DNA of 37,469 nt, taken from positions 1 through 37,469 of the forward strand of contig JBBTET010000028.1 of assembly GCA_038042195.1 (NCBI GenBank). Reading direction: 5' to 3'. The translations under genes were made by a program, and so were the position numbers. A model generated the notes under the pieces. The model did not search any database. It was given only the letters and a program-made list of their open reading frames with translations, and was not told the DNA's origin. The DNA comes from JACRIM01 sp038042195 (GTDB lineage: Bacteria; Planctomycetota; Phycisphaerae; UBA1845; UTPLA1). Positions 1 through 7,425 of the stretch are shown in pieces; the stretch's first letter is position 1, and each line of letters begins with the position of its first letter.

Positions 1-713
1 TTCATGTTGTCGCGGAGGTAGTCGAAGCCAAACTCGTTGTTGGTGCCGTAGGTGATGTTGCTGCCATAGGCCGTGGCACGAATGCCTTCGCGGCCGCCGG
101 GGTCGACCTGCGACTGGATATAGCCGACGGTGAGACCGACCAGCTCGAAGATGGGCCGTGCGAACTCGGCATCGCGCTGCACGAGGTAGTCGTTCACGGT
201 GACGATGTGGACTTTTTTACCCTGGATGCACTTCAGGTATGAAGGCAGGTGGCAAACGATGGTCTTGCCTTCACCGGTCTTCATTTCGGAAATCTTGCCC
301 TCGAAGAGAACCATGCCGCCGACGAGTTGGCAGTCGAAGTGTCGGTGGTTCTGCGCCCGGCGTGAGGCCTCGCGCAACACGGCGAAGGCTTCGGGTAGCA
401 CGTCGTCAACCGGATGGCCCTGCTCCAAGCGCGAGCGCATGGCGGCGGAGCGGTCTTGCAGGTCGCGGCTGAGTTCGACGCGGATCTTTTGGAGTTCCGC
501 GGCGCGCTCGGCGGCGGCGACATCGTTGTCGTCGTCCTTAGCCAGTGGCACCTTGGCGGAGGCAGCGGCGAAGCGCGCGTCAAAGTCGCCGCGCACCTCA
601 GACTCGAAGGCGTTGATACGGTCGACCTGTTTGTAGTATTTCTTCAGGAGGCGGTCGTTACGCGACCCGAAGACCTTGCGGAATGCGACACCGACAAAAC
701 CGAGGATTGGCAT
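1..713 (-). CDS. secA: Preprotein translocase ATPase SecA, N-terminal part (partial)
   Basis: SecA is the cytoplasmic motor that pushes unfolded preproteins through SecYEG using ATP. Reading the minus strand from the ATG at 713 gives about 237 residues beginning MPILGFVGVAFRKVFGSRND. A Walker A motif EMKTGEGKT lies at about residues 143-151, and the highly conserved NITYGTNNEFGFDYLRDNMK segment of the DEAD-like motor domain abuts the window edge. Full SecA is about 800-1000 residues, so roughly three quarters lies outside the window; no stop is seen. Between residues 45 and 75 there is an Ala/Asp-rich stretch that is longer than in E. coli SecA. A small membrane-protein gene lies 91 bp upstream on the same strand. 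Identification is secure from the motifs; the start is the only in-frame ATG that gives the usual SecA N-terminal helix. Confidence 0.96.
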   Translation of the reverse strand, partial: MPILGFVGVAFRKVFGSRNDRLLKKYYKQVDRINAFESEVRGDFDARFAAASAKVPLAKDDDNDVAAAERAAELQKIRVELSRDLQDRSAAMRSRLEQGHPVDDVLPEAFAVLREASRRAQNHRHFDCQLVGGMVLFEGKISEMKTGEGKTIVCHLPSYLKCIQGKKVHIVTVNDYLVQRDAEFARPIFELVGLTVGYIQSQVDPGGREGIRATAYGSNITYGTNNEFGFDYLRDNM

Positions 714-804
714 GAGGCACCGGGAGGAAAAGTCGAAACGTCGAAAAATCAAAACAGCGGAACGTTGAAGAGAACAGATGCGACGGAGAATGTGCCGTGC
801 AAAA

Positions 805-1173
805 CTACGGGCCGTGGAGGCCGCCAATGTGATGAGAGATGGATTGCTTTCGTAGTTGCGCGGCGCGGTCGGCGCGGGCAGGCTGCATCCGAATGGGGAT
901 CAGTCGGGGATTGCGGACGATGGATCGCAGACCCTGTCGCTGCAACCACGCGACGAGCATGACAGCCGCTCCGGTGATGACGAGCAGGCCGCCGGCGTCA
1001 AACATGGGTGCCGGCACGGCGGCGATCAGCTTCGCCGTGGCAGGTGCGTGTCGATCCGCAGGCGCGCCCAGGACAGCATGCGCCCCCAGCACGGCCGACA
1101 CGGCAAAGGCCAGCCCGGAGAGCGTAACAGCTCGGGCGGTGGTGTCTCGGCGTTGGGTGGTTGGGGCGTTCAT
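805..1173 (-). CDS. Small hypothetical membrane protein upstream of secA
   Basis: I do not recognise this 122-residue protein. It has two hydrophobic segments, at about residues 17-38 (AVTLSGLAFAVSAVLGAHAV) and 58-78 (MFDAGGLLVITGAAVMLVAW), followed by a basic cytoplasmic-looking tail (RNPRLIPIRMQPARADR). This predicts a small two-pass inner-membrane protein. It precedes secA on the same strand with 91 bp between them, so the two might be cotranscribed, but no function in secretion should be assumed. No convincing Shine-Dalgarno precedes the ATG. The opposite strand is also open here, but that frame has the composition of a shadow. Confidence 0.5.
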   Translation of the reverse strand: MNAPTTQRRDTTARAVTLSGLAFAVSAVLGAHAVLGAPADRHAPATAKLIAAVPAPMFDAGGLLVITGAAVMLVAWLQRQGLRSIVRNPRLIPIRMQPARADRAAQLRKQSISHHIGGLHGP

Positions 1174-1228
1174 GGGTCAGACAAGTGTAGGTGCGATGGC
1201 GGGGCCGATCAAGGCGCGGGTGTTGCCT

Positions 1229-1285
1229 CATTGTGGGACCGACTATCAGTCGGTCCAGCACAGACTAATAGTCTGTGCCACAATG
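1229..1285. repeat. Three-way-junction palindromic repeat, copy 1
   Basis: This 57-nt intergenic element folds into a closing stem and two hairpins. The closing stem is CATTGTG (1229-1235) with CACAATG (1279-1285). Hairpin 1 is GGACCGACT/AGTCGGTCC (1236-1244/1248-1256, loop ATC). One unpaired A follows, then hairpin 2 is GCACAGACT/AGTCTGTGC (1258-1266/1270-1278, loop AAT). All 25 base pairs are perfect. It sits between the divergent membrane-protein gene and the SDR gene, 35 bp before the SDR start. A second diverged copy lies at 27064-27117. There is no T-tract, so it is not an ordinary terminator; a REP-like interspersed element is the likeliest nature. Confidence 0.85.
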
Positions 1286-1320
1286 GCCCTTCGCGTTGCT
1301 TTTCCAATTCTAGGAGTGAC

Positions 1321-2103
1321 ATGTTCAACGGCAAGACCATCCTGATTACCGGGGCATCGAGTGGCATCGGCGAGGCGCTCGCTCGACGCTTCGCTCGCGA
1401 GGGTGCGCATCTCGCGCTGGTCGCCCGGCGCATCGAGCGATTGGAGAGTCTGGCGAAGGAACTGAACGACACGGCGGCGAGCGTGACCGTGATTCGCGCG
1501 GACCTCGTGGAGAGTGATGCGGTTACGCGGGTCGTTGCGGAGGCGCGGCGGGCGACGGGGCGAATCGACGTGCTGGTGAACAACGCCGGCGTCGGCGAGT
1601 ACGGCGAGTTCGCGTCGCAGGATGTGGCGGCGGTCGAGCGGATGATGCTGTTGAACATGACGGCTGTCATTCGACTGACACACGCGGTGTTGCCGGAGAT
1701 GGTGGCGCGGCGAGAGGGGCGCGTGCTGAACATCGCGAGCACGGCGTCGTACCAGCCGACGCCGTACATGGCGGTGTACGGCGCGACGAAGTCGTTCGTG
1801 CGGAATTGGTCGTTGTCGCTGTGGCGGGAGTTGAAGGCGAGCGGCGTGAATGTGACGTGCGTGTGCCCCGGTCCGGTGCGGACGGAGTTCTTTGATCGCG
1901 GCGGGTATCAATCGCGGCGCGACGAGTTCAAGCGAGTGGCGTGCGATGCAACGTGGATGGCTGAGCGAGCCTATCAGGCCGTCGCACTCGGCAAGGCGAT
2001 CTCGACGCCGGGGTTGGTGAATTGGCTGGGTGCGTGGCTGACGCGGTTCGGGGATTTGAAGACGGTGACGCGGATATCGGCGAGGATCTTGGGGCCGAAA
2101 TAG
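1321..2103 (+). CDS. Short-chain dehydrogenase/reductase (SDR)
   Basis: This 260-residue protein is a classical SDR, an NAD(P)-dependent oxidoreductase with a Rossmann fold. The cofactor motif GASSGIG is at 11-17, NNAG is near 87-90, and the catalytic Ser140, Tyr153 and Lys157 (YGATK) are all present. ARR at 35-37 after the second strand favours NADP(H). A PGPVRTEF motif follows the active site, as in the DltE/YqjQ-like subgroup of SDRs. The ATG at 1321 is preceded by TAGGAGTG, a good ribosome binding site; the longer in-frame ORF upstream runs through the palindromic repeat and is not credible. The substrate cannot be predicted. The gene converges on the zinc-ribbon protein gene with a 13 bp gap. 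Confidence 0.93.
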   Translation: MFNGKTILITGASSGIGEALARRFAREGAHLALVARRIERLESLAKELNDTAASVTVIRADLVESDAVTRVVAEARRATGRIDVLVNNAGVGEYGEFASQDVAAVERMMLLNMTAVIRLTHAVLPEMVARREGRVLNIASTASYQPTPYMAVYGATKSFVRNWSLSLWRELKASGVNVTCVCPGPVRTEFFDRGGYQSRRDEFKRVACDATWMAERAYQAVALGKAISTPGLVNWLGAWLTRFGDLKTVTRISARILGPK

Positions 2104-2116
2104 TGTTAATTCGTTG

Positions 2117-3013
2117 CTACGGGTAGCTTTGAAATAATCTGACGTACCGGTTGATTACATCAACAAGCACCGCAGAACCAATCCAACATCCCGGTGTAAC
2201 AACGTTTACAAGCAGAATCAATGATGCAGGTACGAGAAAAGTCTGCCGATGCTTCGCTGTACGGTGCTTGACGATGCCCCGAAGCGTGAATGCCGTTAGC
2301 CAGAGCCCGCCATAATGCAGGATTAGGATCATGCCAAGGAGAAGCAGTTCTGGATCAAACGAATCCTGCAACAGGATTGCCAATGGTGCGATGAAGACGA
2401 TTGGCAACGTGAGTAATGAATGGGCACTTGAATACGCCGCAATTGCAAGCCAAGGGCGAAGGTGCCGCTTTCCATCGTAATGGGTGCAGAATAGCCATAA
2501 CACAATACCGGCCAATACTGTAAAACTCACGGTCGCAGTCGTCAGAAAGATAGTGACCAAGAGCAGCAGACTCCACCATTCAAACCCTCCGACAAAAGTG
2601 CAAAACGGGGCTGTAATAAGAAATGCGCCACATGAGGCAATTGTCGTTATCAGGAGCACAAGCCGCATGAATGGCCAGGCCCTAGTGTCGGCACGCTGAA
2701 TGGAGAACACCTTGCCAAAGCGATCCGGTTGCACCATGCAAACCGACAAAGTACCTTGCCATCGTTCTCGAAGTGACTTGATTTTTGGATCGTCCCAAGG
2801 GATGAGAATGACGCTGTGTGTTCGCTGCGTCTGGAGCAATGCCTCTCGGTCGAAAAGCGACCCGCACTCCGGGCATCGCCCGGAGAGTACTCCGGTCAGG
2901 TTGTAATTACAGATCGGGCAGTAGATGTTTTCGTCTAATCGTTCGGCAAAGGTGGGTGCAGTGTCCGACAGTGGATTCGGAATCGGAGGAGGATTCTCAC
3001 CGGCCCTGTCCAT
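2117..3013 (-). CDS. Zinc-ribbon multi-pass membrane protein
   Basis: This 298-residue protein begins with a cytoplasmic zinc ribbon, YCPICNYNLTG then RCPECG (Cys32, Cys35, Cys47, Cys50), followed by about five hydrophobic segments in the C-terminal two thirds. From general knowledge, a CxxCxYxLxG...CPECG head fused to a membrane domain is a frequent planctomycete arrangement of unknown function. The metal-binding cysteines are intact. It is divergent from the uvrA-like gene; the 100 bp between the two start regions must hold both promoters. Base composition here is visibly lower in GC than in neighbouring genes, which could reflect recent acquisition or relaxed selection. Function unknown. 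Confidence 0.8.
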   Translation of the reverse strand: MDRAGENPPPIPNPLSDTAPTFAERLDENIYCPICNYNLTGVLSGRCPECGSLFDREALLQTQRTHSVILIPWDDPKIKSLRERWQGTLSVCMVQPDRFGKVFSIQRADTRAWPFMRLVLLITTIASCGAFLITAPFCTFVGGFEWWSLLLLVTIFLTTATVSFTVLAGIVLWLFCTHYDGKRHLRPWLAIAAYSSAHSLLTLPIVFIAPLAILLQDSFDPELLLLGMILILHYGGLWLTAFTLRGIVKHRTAKHRQTFLVPASLILLVNVVTPGCWIGSAVLVDVINRYVRLFQSYP

Positions 3014-3113
3014 GTAGCGGATTGTACGTTTTCAATGTCTCAAGGTCCATCCAATAGTTGGGTTGAATTTGGCTGCAAGGACCGCAAGTGCTAGACTTCG
3101 GTACCAAACTACA

Positions 3114-5018
3114 ATGGAACCCACCACCATCGAAGTCAAAAACGCCCGCGTGCATAACTTGCAGAGCGTCTCCGTTTCGCTGCCACGGAAAAGCCTCATC
3201 GTTTTCACCGGCGTCTCCGGCAGCGGCAAGTCGTCGCTGGCATTCGACACCCTCTACGCCGAAGGCCAGCGACGCTACATCGAAAGCCTCTCCTCCTACG
3301 CCCGGCAATTTATGGGCCAGATGCAGAAGCCCGACTGCGACCAGATCACGGGCCTCTCGCCCGCCATCGCCATTCAGCAGAAGACCACCGGCTGGAACCC
3401 GCGCAGCACCGTCGGCACGATCACCGCGATCTACGATTTTCTCCGCGTCCTCTACGCTCGCATCGGCACGCAGCATTGCACCGAGTGCGACCGGCCCATT
3501 GCCGCGCAGTCACGCGAACAGATCGTCGCGGGCATCGGCTCGGCCTTCGGCGAACAGAATGCGAAGGTGCTGGTCCTTGCCCCAGTCGCGCGCGGACAGA
3601 AGGGCGAGTTCCGCGATCTCTTCGACGATCTCATTCGTGCCGGATACGTCCGCGCGCGAGTCGATGGCGACATCGTTGAGTTGCGCGAAAATCTGGCGTT
3701 GGAAAAGAACCGCCGACACGACATCGAGGTCGTGATTGATCGACTTGTGTTGAACGAGGCCGGGCGCGGGCGACTGGCCGAGGCGGTAGAGGCGGCGCTG
3801 CGAGTCGGCAGCGGCTCCATGTTGGTTGCGCCAATGGAGTCGGTTGGTGAGAAGACATCGCGTATTGCCGAACGCGTGTTTTCATCTAAATACGCCTGCT
3901 CGTCGTGCGGCATCTCCTACGAACCCCCGACGCCACAACTTTTCTCGTTCAACTCGCCGAGCGGTATGTGCCTGACCTGCGACGGCCTTGGAGAACTCAC
4001 CGACTTCGATCCGGCGTTGCTCGTGCCCGATCCGACGCTGAAGTTCTACGACCCCTGCGTGGCTCCGATGCGCACGAAGATCGGTAAATGGCGACGACAT
4101 GTCTTTGAGGGTGTGGCCAAGGTCGTCGGGTTTGACATCAACAAGCCGTGGAAGGAGTTGCCGCAGAAGGCCCGCGACGCGCTGCTCTTCGGCACGGGCG
4201 ACCGCCACATCACCTATGAATGGAAATGGTCCGGCGGCGTCTGGAAGCACGGCGGCACGTTTGAGGGCGTGATCGCCGAGCTGCGCGACAAGTATCGCAA
4301 GGCGAAGGCAGGATTCGTGCGCGAGTATTACGAGAAATACATGCGCCGCGGATCGTGCCCCGATTGCAAGGGCGCACGGCTGAACAAGCAGGCGTCAGCC
4401 GTGCGACTTGTGGTGGGCGGCAAACCGGGGCCGAGGATCCAGGAGCTTTGCGCGATGTCCGTGTCTCGCGCGACGGAGACCATCGGGCGACTCACGCTGA
4501 CGCCGGTGCAGCAGATCGTCGCCGAGGAAGTGCTCAAGGAAGTCCGCACGCGGCTGGAGTTTCTTCGCAACGTCGGCCTCGACTACATCACGCTCGAGCG
4601 CACGGCCCCGACGCTCTCGGGCGGCGAGTTGCAGCGCATCCGTCTTGCGGGGCAGATCGGCTCAGGGTTGACGGGCGTGTTGTACATTCTCGATGAGCCG
4701 TCCATCGGATTGCACGCACGGGATAATGAAAAGCTACTCGCCAGCCTGCTCGCGTTGCGCGACATGGGCAACACGGTGATCGTCGTTGAGCATGATGAAG
4801 CGACGATGCGCGCGGCGGATTACATCGTCGACTTCGGCCCCGGCCCCGGCGTGCGCGGCGGGCATGTCGTGGCGCACGGTGATTTTGATGATGTGATAAA
4901 GGTGAAGGAGTCGCTCACCGCGCAGTATCTGACAGGCGCGAGGAACATTGAAGTGCCGGTGAAGCGGAGGCCGGTCACCCCGATCGATCCGACAATGCGC
5001 CGCCGCAATTCACGTTGA
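3114..5018 (+). CDS. Half-length UvrA (first ABC module only)
   Basis: UvrA is the damage-recognition ATPase of nucleotide excision repair and normally has two ABC modules in about 940 residues. This 634-residue protein matches the N-terminal module only. It has Walker A GVSGSGKSSLAFDTL at about 32-46, the UvrB-binding region (ARGQKGEFRDLFDDL onward), a Zn module KYACSSCG...GMCLTCDG, a CPDCKGARL motif, the signature LSGGELQRIRLAGQIGSG, Walker B VLYILDEPSIGLHARDN and the switch histidine in VVEHD. The protein stops after SLTAQYLTGARNIEVPV, where full-length UvrA continues into its second ATP-binding cassette. No second module follows: the downstream DNA is the convergent phosphofructokinase gene, overlapping by 9 bp. 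The ATG at 3114 aligns with the usual UvrA start; a TTG at 3063 is less likely. Either a functional half-transporter-like homodimer or a paralogue. Confidence 0.9.
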   Translation: MEPTTIEVKNARVHNLQSVSVSLPRKSLIVFTGVSGSGKSSLAFDTLYAEGQRRYIESLSSYARQFMGQMQKPDCDQITGLSPAIAIQQKTTGWNPRSTVGTITAIYDFLRVLYARIGTQHCTECDRPIAAQSREQIVAGIGSAFGEQNAKVLVLAPVARGQKGEFRDLFDDLIRAGYVRARVDGDIVELRENLALEKNRRHDIEVVIDRLVLNEAGRGRLAEAVEAALRVGSGSMLVAPMESVGEKTSRIAERVFSSKYACSSCGISYEPPTPQLFSFNSPSGMCLTCDGLGELTDFDPALLVPDPTLKFYDPCVAPMRTKIGKWRRHVFEGVAKVVGFDINKPWKELPQKARDALLFGTGDRHITYEWKWSGGVWKHGGTFEGVIAELRDKYRKAKAGFVREYYEKYMRRGSCPDCKGARLNKQASAVRLVVGGKPGPRIQELCAMSVSRATETIGRLTLTPVQQIVAEEVLKEVRTRLEFLRNVGLDYITLERTAPTLSGGELQRIRLAGQIGSGLTGVLYILDEPSIGLHARDNEKLLASLLALRDMGNTVIVVEHDEATMRAADYIVDFGPGPGVRGGHVVAHGDFDDVIKVKESLTAQYLTGARNIEVPVKRRPVTPIDPTMRRRNSR

Positions 5019-6410
5019 ACCACTGGCCGGCAGGTTCGACGGCTCAACGCCTTGCGGAGCGACAAACGAACCCGTGAGGTACGGCCGTTGCGGCACGAAC
5101 AACCGCGTTGCCGCTCGGCGGAACTTCTGTTTGAAATCACCCTCACTCATCTTCGCGGCCGTCGCAAGTTTCGCCAGCATCACGGGGTTGTCCATGTCCT
5201 GCTGTTCGAGGCGGATCATGTAGGCCCGGGCCACCTGATAGGCATCCGACGTGACATCCACCTGCCGAATCGCAGTGCGGTGGGTCTTGGGGTCGATCAT
5301 CTGCGAGAAAAACATCGGCACGAGGTTGTTGCCTTGGATCGTGACCATGACGCCACCAGTGACGTCGATGGTTGGGTCAAGCAGCAATCGCACTGCTCCA
5401 TTGCCCAGTTCACGGCAATACGCCATGTCGAGCGGCGTCGGCGGGGCGCAACGAAGCATGTAGCCGATGGTCTGTGGGATGACCGTGATCTTGTCGCCGC
5501 GGTCGCCACAGCGACGGGTCAACTCGTCGGTCAGCATTCGGGCCAGCGGGACTTCGGCAAGTCGCAAGTGACCGGCAGCGTCCAGTTCCACTTTTCGACC
5601 GAGCATCCGCTCCAATTCTTCGCGGTCGCCCAGGCGATACGCGAGACCCTCCGCGACGATGGCCACGCCGTCGGCGCGCCCCATGGCCTTGCGTTTGATG
5701 ATCGCGCCTTCGAGCACGTCGGCAATCTGGCTGAGTGTGACGGTCTCGGCGAACTCTTCGGGGATGAGTGTCAGCGTCGCGCCGGTGGCCTTGCCCATGC
5801 CGAGGGCGAGGAAGCCGGCGTGCCGACCCATCGCCACAACGAGATACCAGCGGCCCGTTGTGCGCGCGTCCTCCATCAGATTGGCAATCAACTCGGAGCC
5901 GAGATGCCGCGCGGTGTTGTAGCCGAACGTGGGAATCTCAGCGGGCAACGGCAGATCGTTGTCGATGGTCTTGGGAACATGCACGACGCGGATACGGCCG
6001 CCGGTGCGCTCTGCGACGAATCGCGCCGACAGGGCTGTGTCGTCGCCGCCGATGGTGATGACGTGCGTGATGCCCATTTCGGTGAAATGGTCGAGGACGA
6101 GTTGGACCTTCGCGGCGTCGGGATGGACGACGGTGGATTCCTCGAGTTTCTTTTCGTCAAGCAGCGTAGTGCGACTGGTGCGAAGAATAGATCCGCCGTC
6201 AAAGTGGATGCGGGCCACGTCGGAGATTTTCAGCTCTTCGGTGTGGCGCTCACAGACAAACCGCTCCGAGGCGAGATGCTTGAAGCCGTCGTAGATGCCG
6301 ACGACCGACATGCCCTGATTGATGGCTTCGATGGCGGCGGCACCAATGACGGCGTTAATCCCGGGTGCCGGCCCGCCGCCGACGAGAATGGCGAGTTTTC
6401 GATGGTTCAA
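5010..6410 (-). CDS. pfp: Phosphofructokinase, probably PPi-dependent
   Basis: This 466-residue enzyme phosphorylates fructose 6-phosphate to fructose 1,6-bisphosphate in glycolysis. The PFKA fold is clear: LVGGGPAPGINAVI at the N-terminus, GGDDT at 121-125, PKTIDND at 146-152 and the MGRHAGFLA motif near 195. The aspartate in GGDD (ATP enzymes have GGDGS) and the lysine in PKTIDND (ATP enzymes have PGTIDND) are the residues that, from published work on this family, mark pyrophosphate as phosphoryl donor and make the reaction reversible. It is longer than the bacterial ATP enzyme (about 320) and has a C-terminal tail of about 60 residues. It sits beside glucan-metabolism genes but is convergent with the UvrA-like gene and has its own start region. 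Confidence 0.9.
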   Translation of the reverse strand: MNHRKLAILVGGGPAPGINAVIGAAAIEAINQGMSVVGIYDGFKHLASERFVCERHTEELKISDVARIHFDGGSILRTSRTTLLDEKKLEESTVVHPDAAKVQLVLDHFTEMGITHVITIGGDDTALSARFVAERTGGRIRVVHVPKTIDNDLPLPAEIPTFGYNTARHLGSELIANLMEDARTTGRWYLVVAMGRHAGFLALGMGKATGATLTLIPEEFAETVTLSQIADVLEGAIIKRKAMGRADGVAIVAEGLAYRLGDREELERMLGRKVELDAAGHLRLAEVPLARMLTDELTRRCGDRGDKITVIPQTIGYMLRCAPPTPLDMAYCRELGNGAVRLLLDPTIDVTGGVMVTIQGNNLVPMFFSQMIDPKTHRTAIRQVDVTSDAYQVARAYMIRLEQQDMDNPVMLAKLATAAKMSEGDFKQKFRRAATRLFVPQRPYLTGSFVAPQGVEPSNLPASGST

Positions 6411-6473
6411 GTGAGGAGTCTCCGCCTAGGTCAAACGATTTATCAAGCGATTGTAACCAGTAGCTCGTGGTGT

Positions 6474-6504
6474 TGTTTGGGGGGGTCAGGAAGCCCCCCA
6501 AGCA
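6474..6504 (-). terminator. G/C-run hairpin between pfp and the GNAT toxin gene
   Basis: An 11 bp stem, TGTTTGGGGGG (6474-6484) against CCCCCCAAGCA (6494-6504) with one wobble position, closes a 9-nt loop. It lies 30 bp past the stop of the acetyltransferase gene and upstream of the pfp start, so it can end the toxin-antitoxin transcript. There is no long T-tract, so strength as an intrinsic terminator is uncertain. Confidence 0.5.
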
Positions 6505-6534
6505 AATGCTCGAGCGCACGGCATTGTGGCATGT

Positions 6535-7047
6535 TCATTGACCGCGTTCCACCCAGTTCCTAAGTCCGTTGTTGATGGGCATGAAAAGTGATTGAGCTTC
6601 GCCCCTGAACCGTTGGAAGCCATGATGTTCGTAGAAGGCGACGGCAGATTCGTCCTTGGCATCGACGACGACGGCGTAGGCGGCGATTCCCGATTGGCAG
6701 GTGCGGTCAATGGCATCATAGAGGAGCACCCCGCCCAGTTTTCTACCCCTGAATCCCTGATCTACAGCTAGTCGTCCAATCCGCACGGCCGGGACGGTCG
6801 AGTATCGCGGGAGCTTCTTTGCCAAATCGGTCGGTAGATCGGGTAGCGCGATACCATACGCCGCGAGCGTGTAGTACCCCGCTATTCGATTCGTCTCGCG
6901 CTCGACAGCGACATAACAGGCGGTCATGCGGCGGCGAACATCTTGTCCGACCCGGCGGCGAAAGTACTCATTGAGCGCTTCAACGCCGCAGTCAAACGAA
7001 TTGCGGTCGTGTTCGTCGAGCCGTTCAATGATGAATGGAGGCTTCAC
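6535..7047 (-). CDS. GNAT acetyltransferase toxin (TacT-like)
   Basis: This 170-residue GNAT protein has the family's acetyl-CoA site VGRLAVDQGFRGRKLGGVLL (with an IGRL variant) at about 90-110 and a FYEHHGFQRF motif with the conserved tyrosine near the C-terminus. In known DUF1778/GNAT systems (TacAT, AtaRT, KacAT) the toxin acetylates the aminoacyl group on charged tRNA and blocks translation. The N-terminal ...CGVEALNEYFRRRVGQD segment (residues 17-36) is typical of those toxins. Its start overlaps the stop of the antitoxin by 4 bp, so it is translationally coupled. The assignment as toxin depends on this partner; the fold alone would only say acetyltransferase. Confidence 0.9.
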   Translation of the reverse strand: MKPPFIIERLDEHDRNSFDCGVEALNEYFRRRVGQDVRRRMTACYVAVERETNRIAGYYTLAAYGIALPDLPTDLAKKLPRYSTVPAVRIGRLAVDQGFRGRKLGGVLLYDAIDRTCQSGIAAYAVVVDAKDESAVAFYEHHGFQRFRGEAQSLFMPINNGLRNWVERGQ

Positions 7048-7316
7048 GATCGGCCGATGAGTTTCCGACGAGTTTTAGCGGCGCGGCGCAGGGCGGGGGC
7101 GATGGATGCCGGCGCGAGGAAGGCCTTGGCAAACCGCTCCTGGTCTGTCCGCGAAAGACGCAGAAGGTCATGTTCATGGATGGCCCGCTGGGCGGCTAGT
7201 TGTGAAGCGGAGACGACAAAGTCCGACACCGTCCGCCCCTGCAAACTCGCGGCCTGCTGCAAGAGTTTGTATGCGGCCGGCGAGAGCCGAGCCTCCAGTC
7301 GCTTGGTTTTTGCCAT
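7044..7316 (-). CDS. DUF1778 ribbon-helix-helix antitoxin (TacA-like)
   Basis: This 90-residue protein starts MAKTKRLEARLSPAAYKLLQ, an N-terminal ribbon-helix-helix DNA-binding region, followed by LQGRTVSDFVVSASQLAAQR, the conserved DUF1778 core. The C-terminal half (FAKAFLAPASIAPALRRAAK) is the part that in TacA homologues wraps the acetyltransferase toxin. It is the first gene of a two-gene operon and overlaps the toxin gene by 4 bp. A promoter with an embedded 16-bp dyad at 7334-7362 lies just upstream, which fits the autoregulation known for this family. The ATG at 7316 gives the expected antitoxin length. Confidence 0.92.
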   Translation of the reverse strand: MAKTKRLEARLSPAAYKLLQQAASLQGRTVSDFVVSASQLAAQRAIHEHDLLRLSRTDQERFAKAFLAPASIAPALRRAAKTRRKLIGRS

Positions 7317-7333
7317 GAATCACCTCTGACGGA

Positions 7334-7362
7334 ATTGTACGTTAGTTTGCCGTACACGGCAA
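7334..7362 (-). promoter_or_regulatory. Promoter and operator of the DUF1778/GNAT operon
   Basis: On the minus strand there is a -35 TTGCCG (7362-7357), a 17 bp spacer and a -10 TACAAT (7339-7334), 18 bp before the antitoxin ATG. The -35 box is one arm of a dyad, TTGCCG-4-CGGCAA (7347-7362), so a bound antitoxin would cover the polymerase site. Confidence 0.75.
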
Positions 7363-7425
7363 CTATCGGATGATTCCCCATGGCGTCTGGGGGTGTTGAC
7401 TCGCTTGTTATAAGACACTCGTACG

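Noticed and set aside
3063..3113. TTG start adding 17 residues to the UvrA-like protein
   Set aside because: The added residues do not resemble UvrA; the ATG at 3114 places the conserved first strand at the usual position.
5052..6563. Long plus-strand ORF of 503 codons opposite pfp
   Set aside because: It is antisense to a clear phosphofructokinase; its translation is His/Arg/Gly-rich without any domain, as expected of a shadow in GC-rich DNA.
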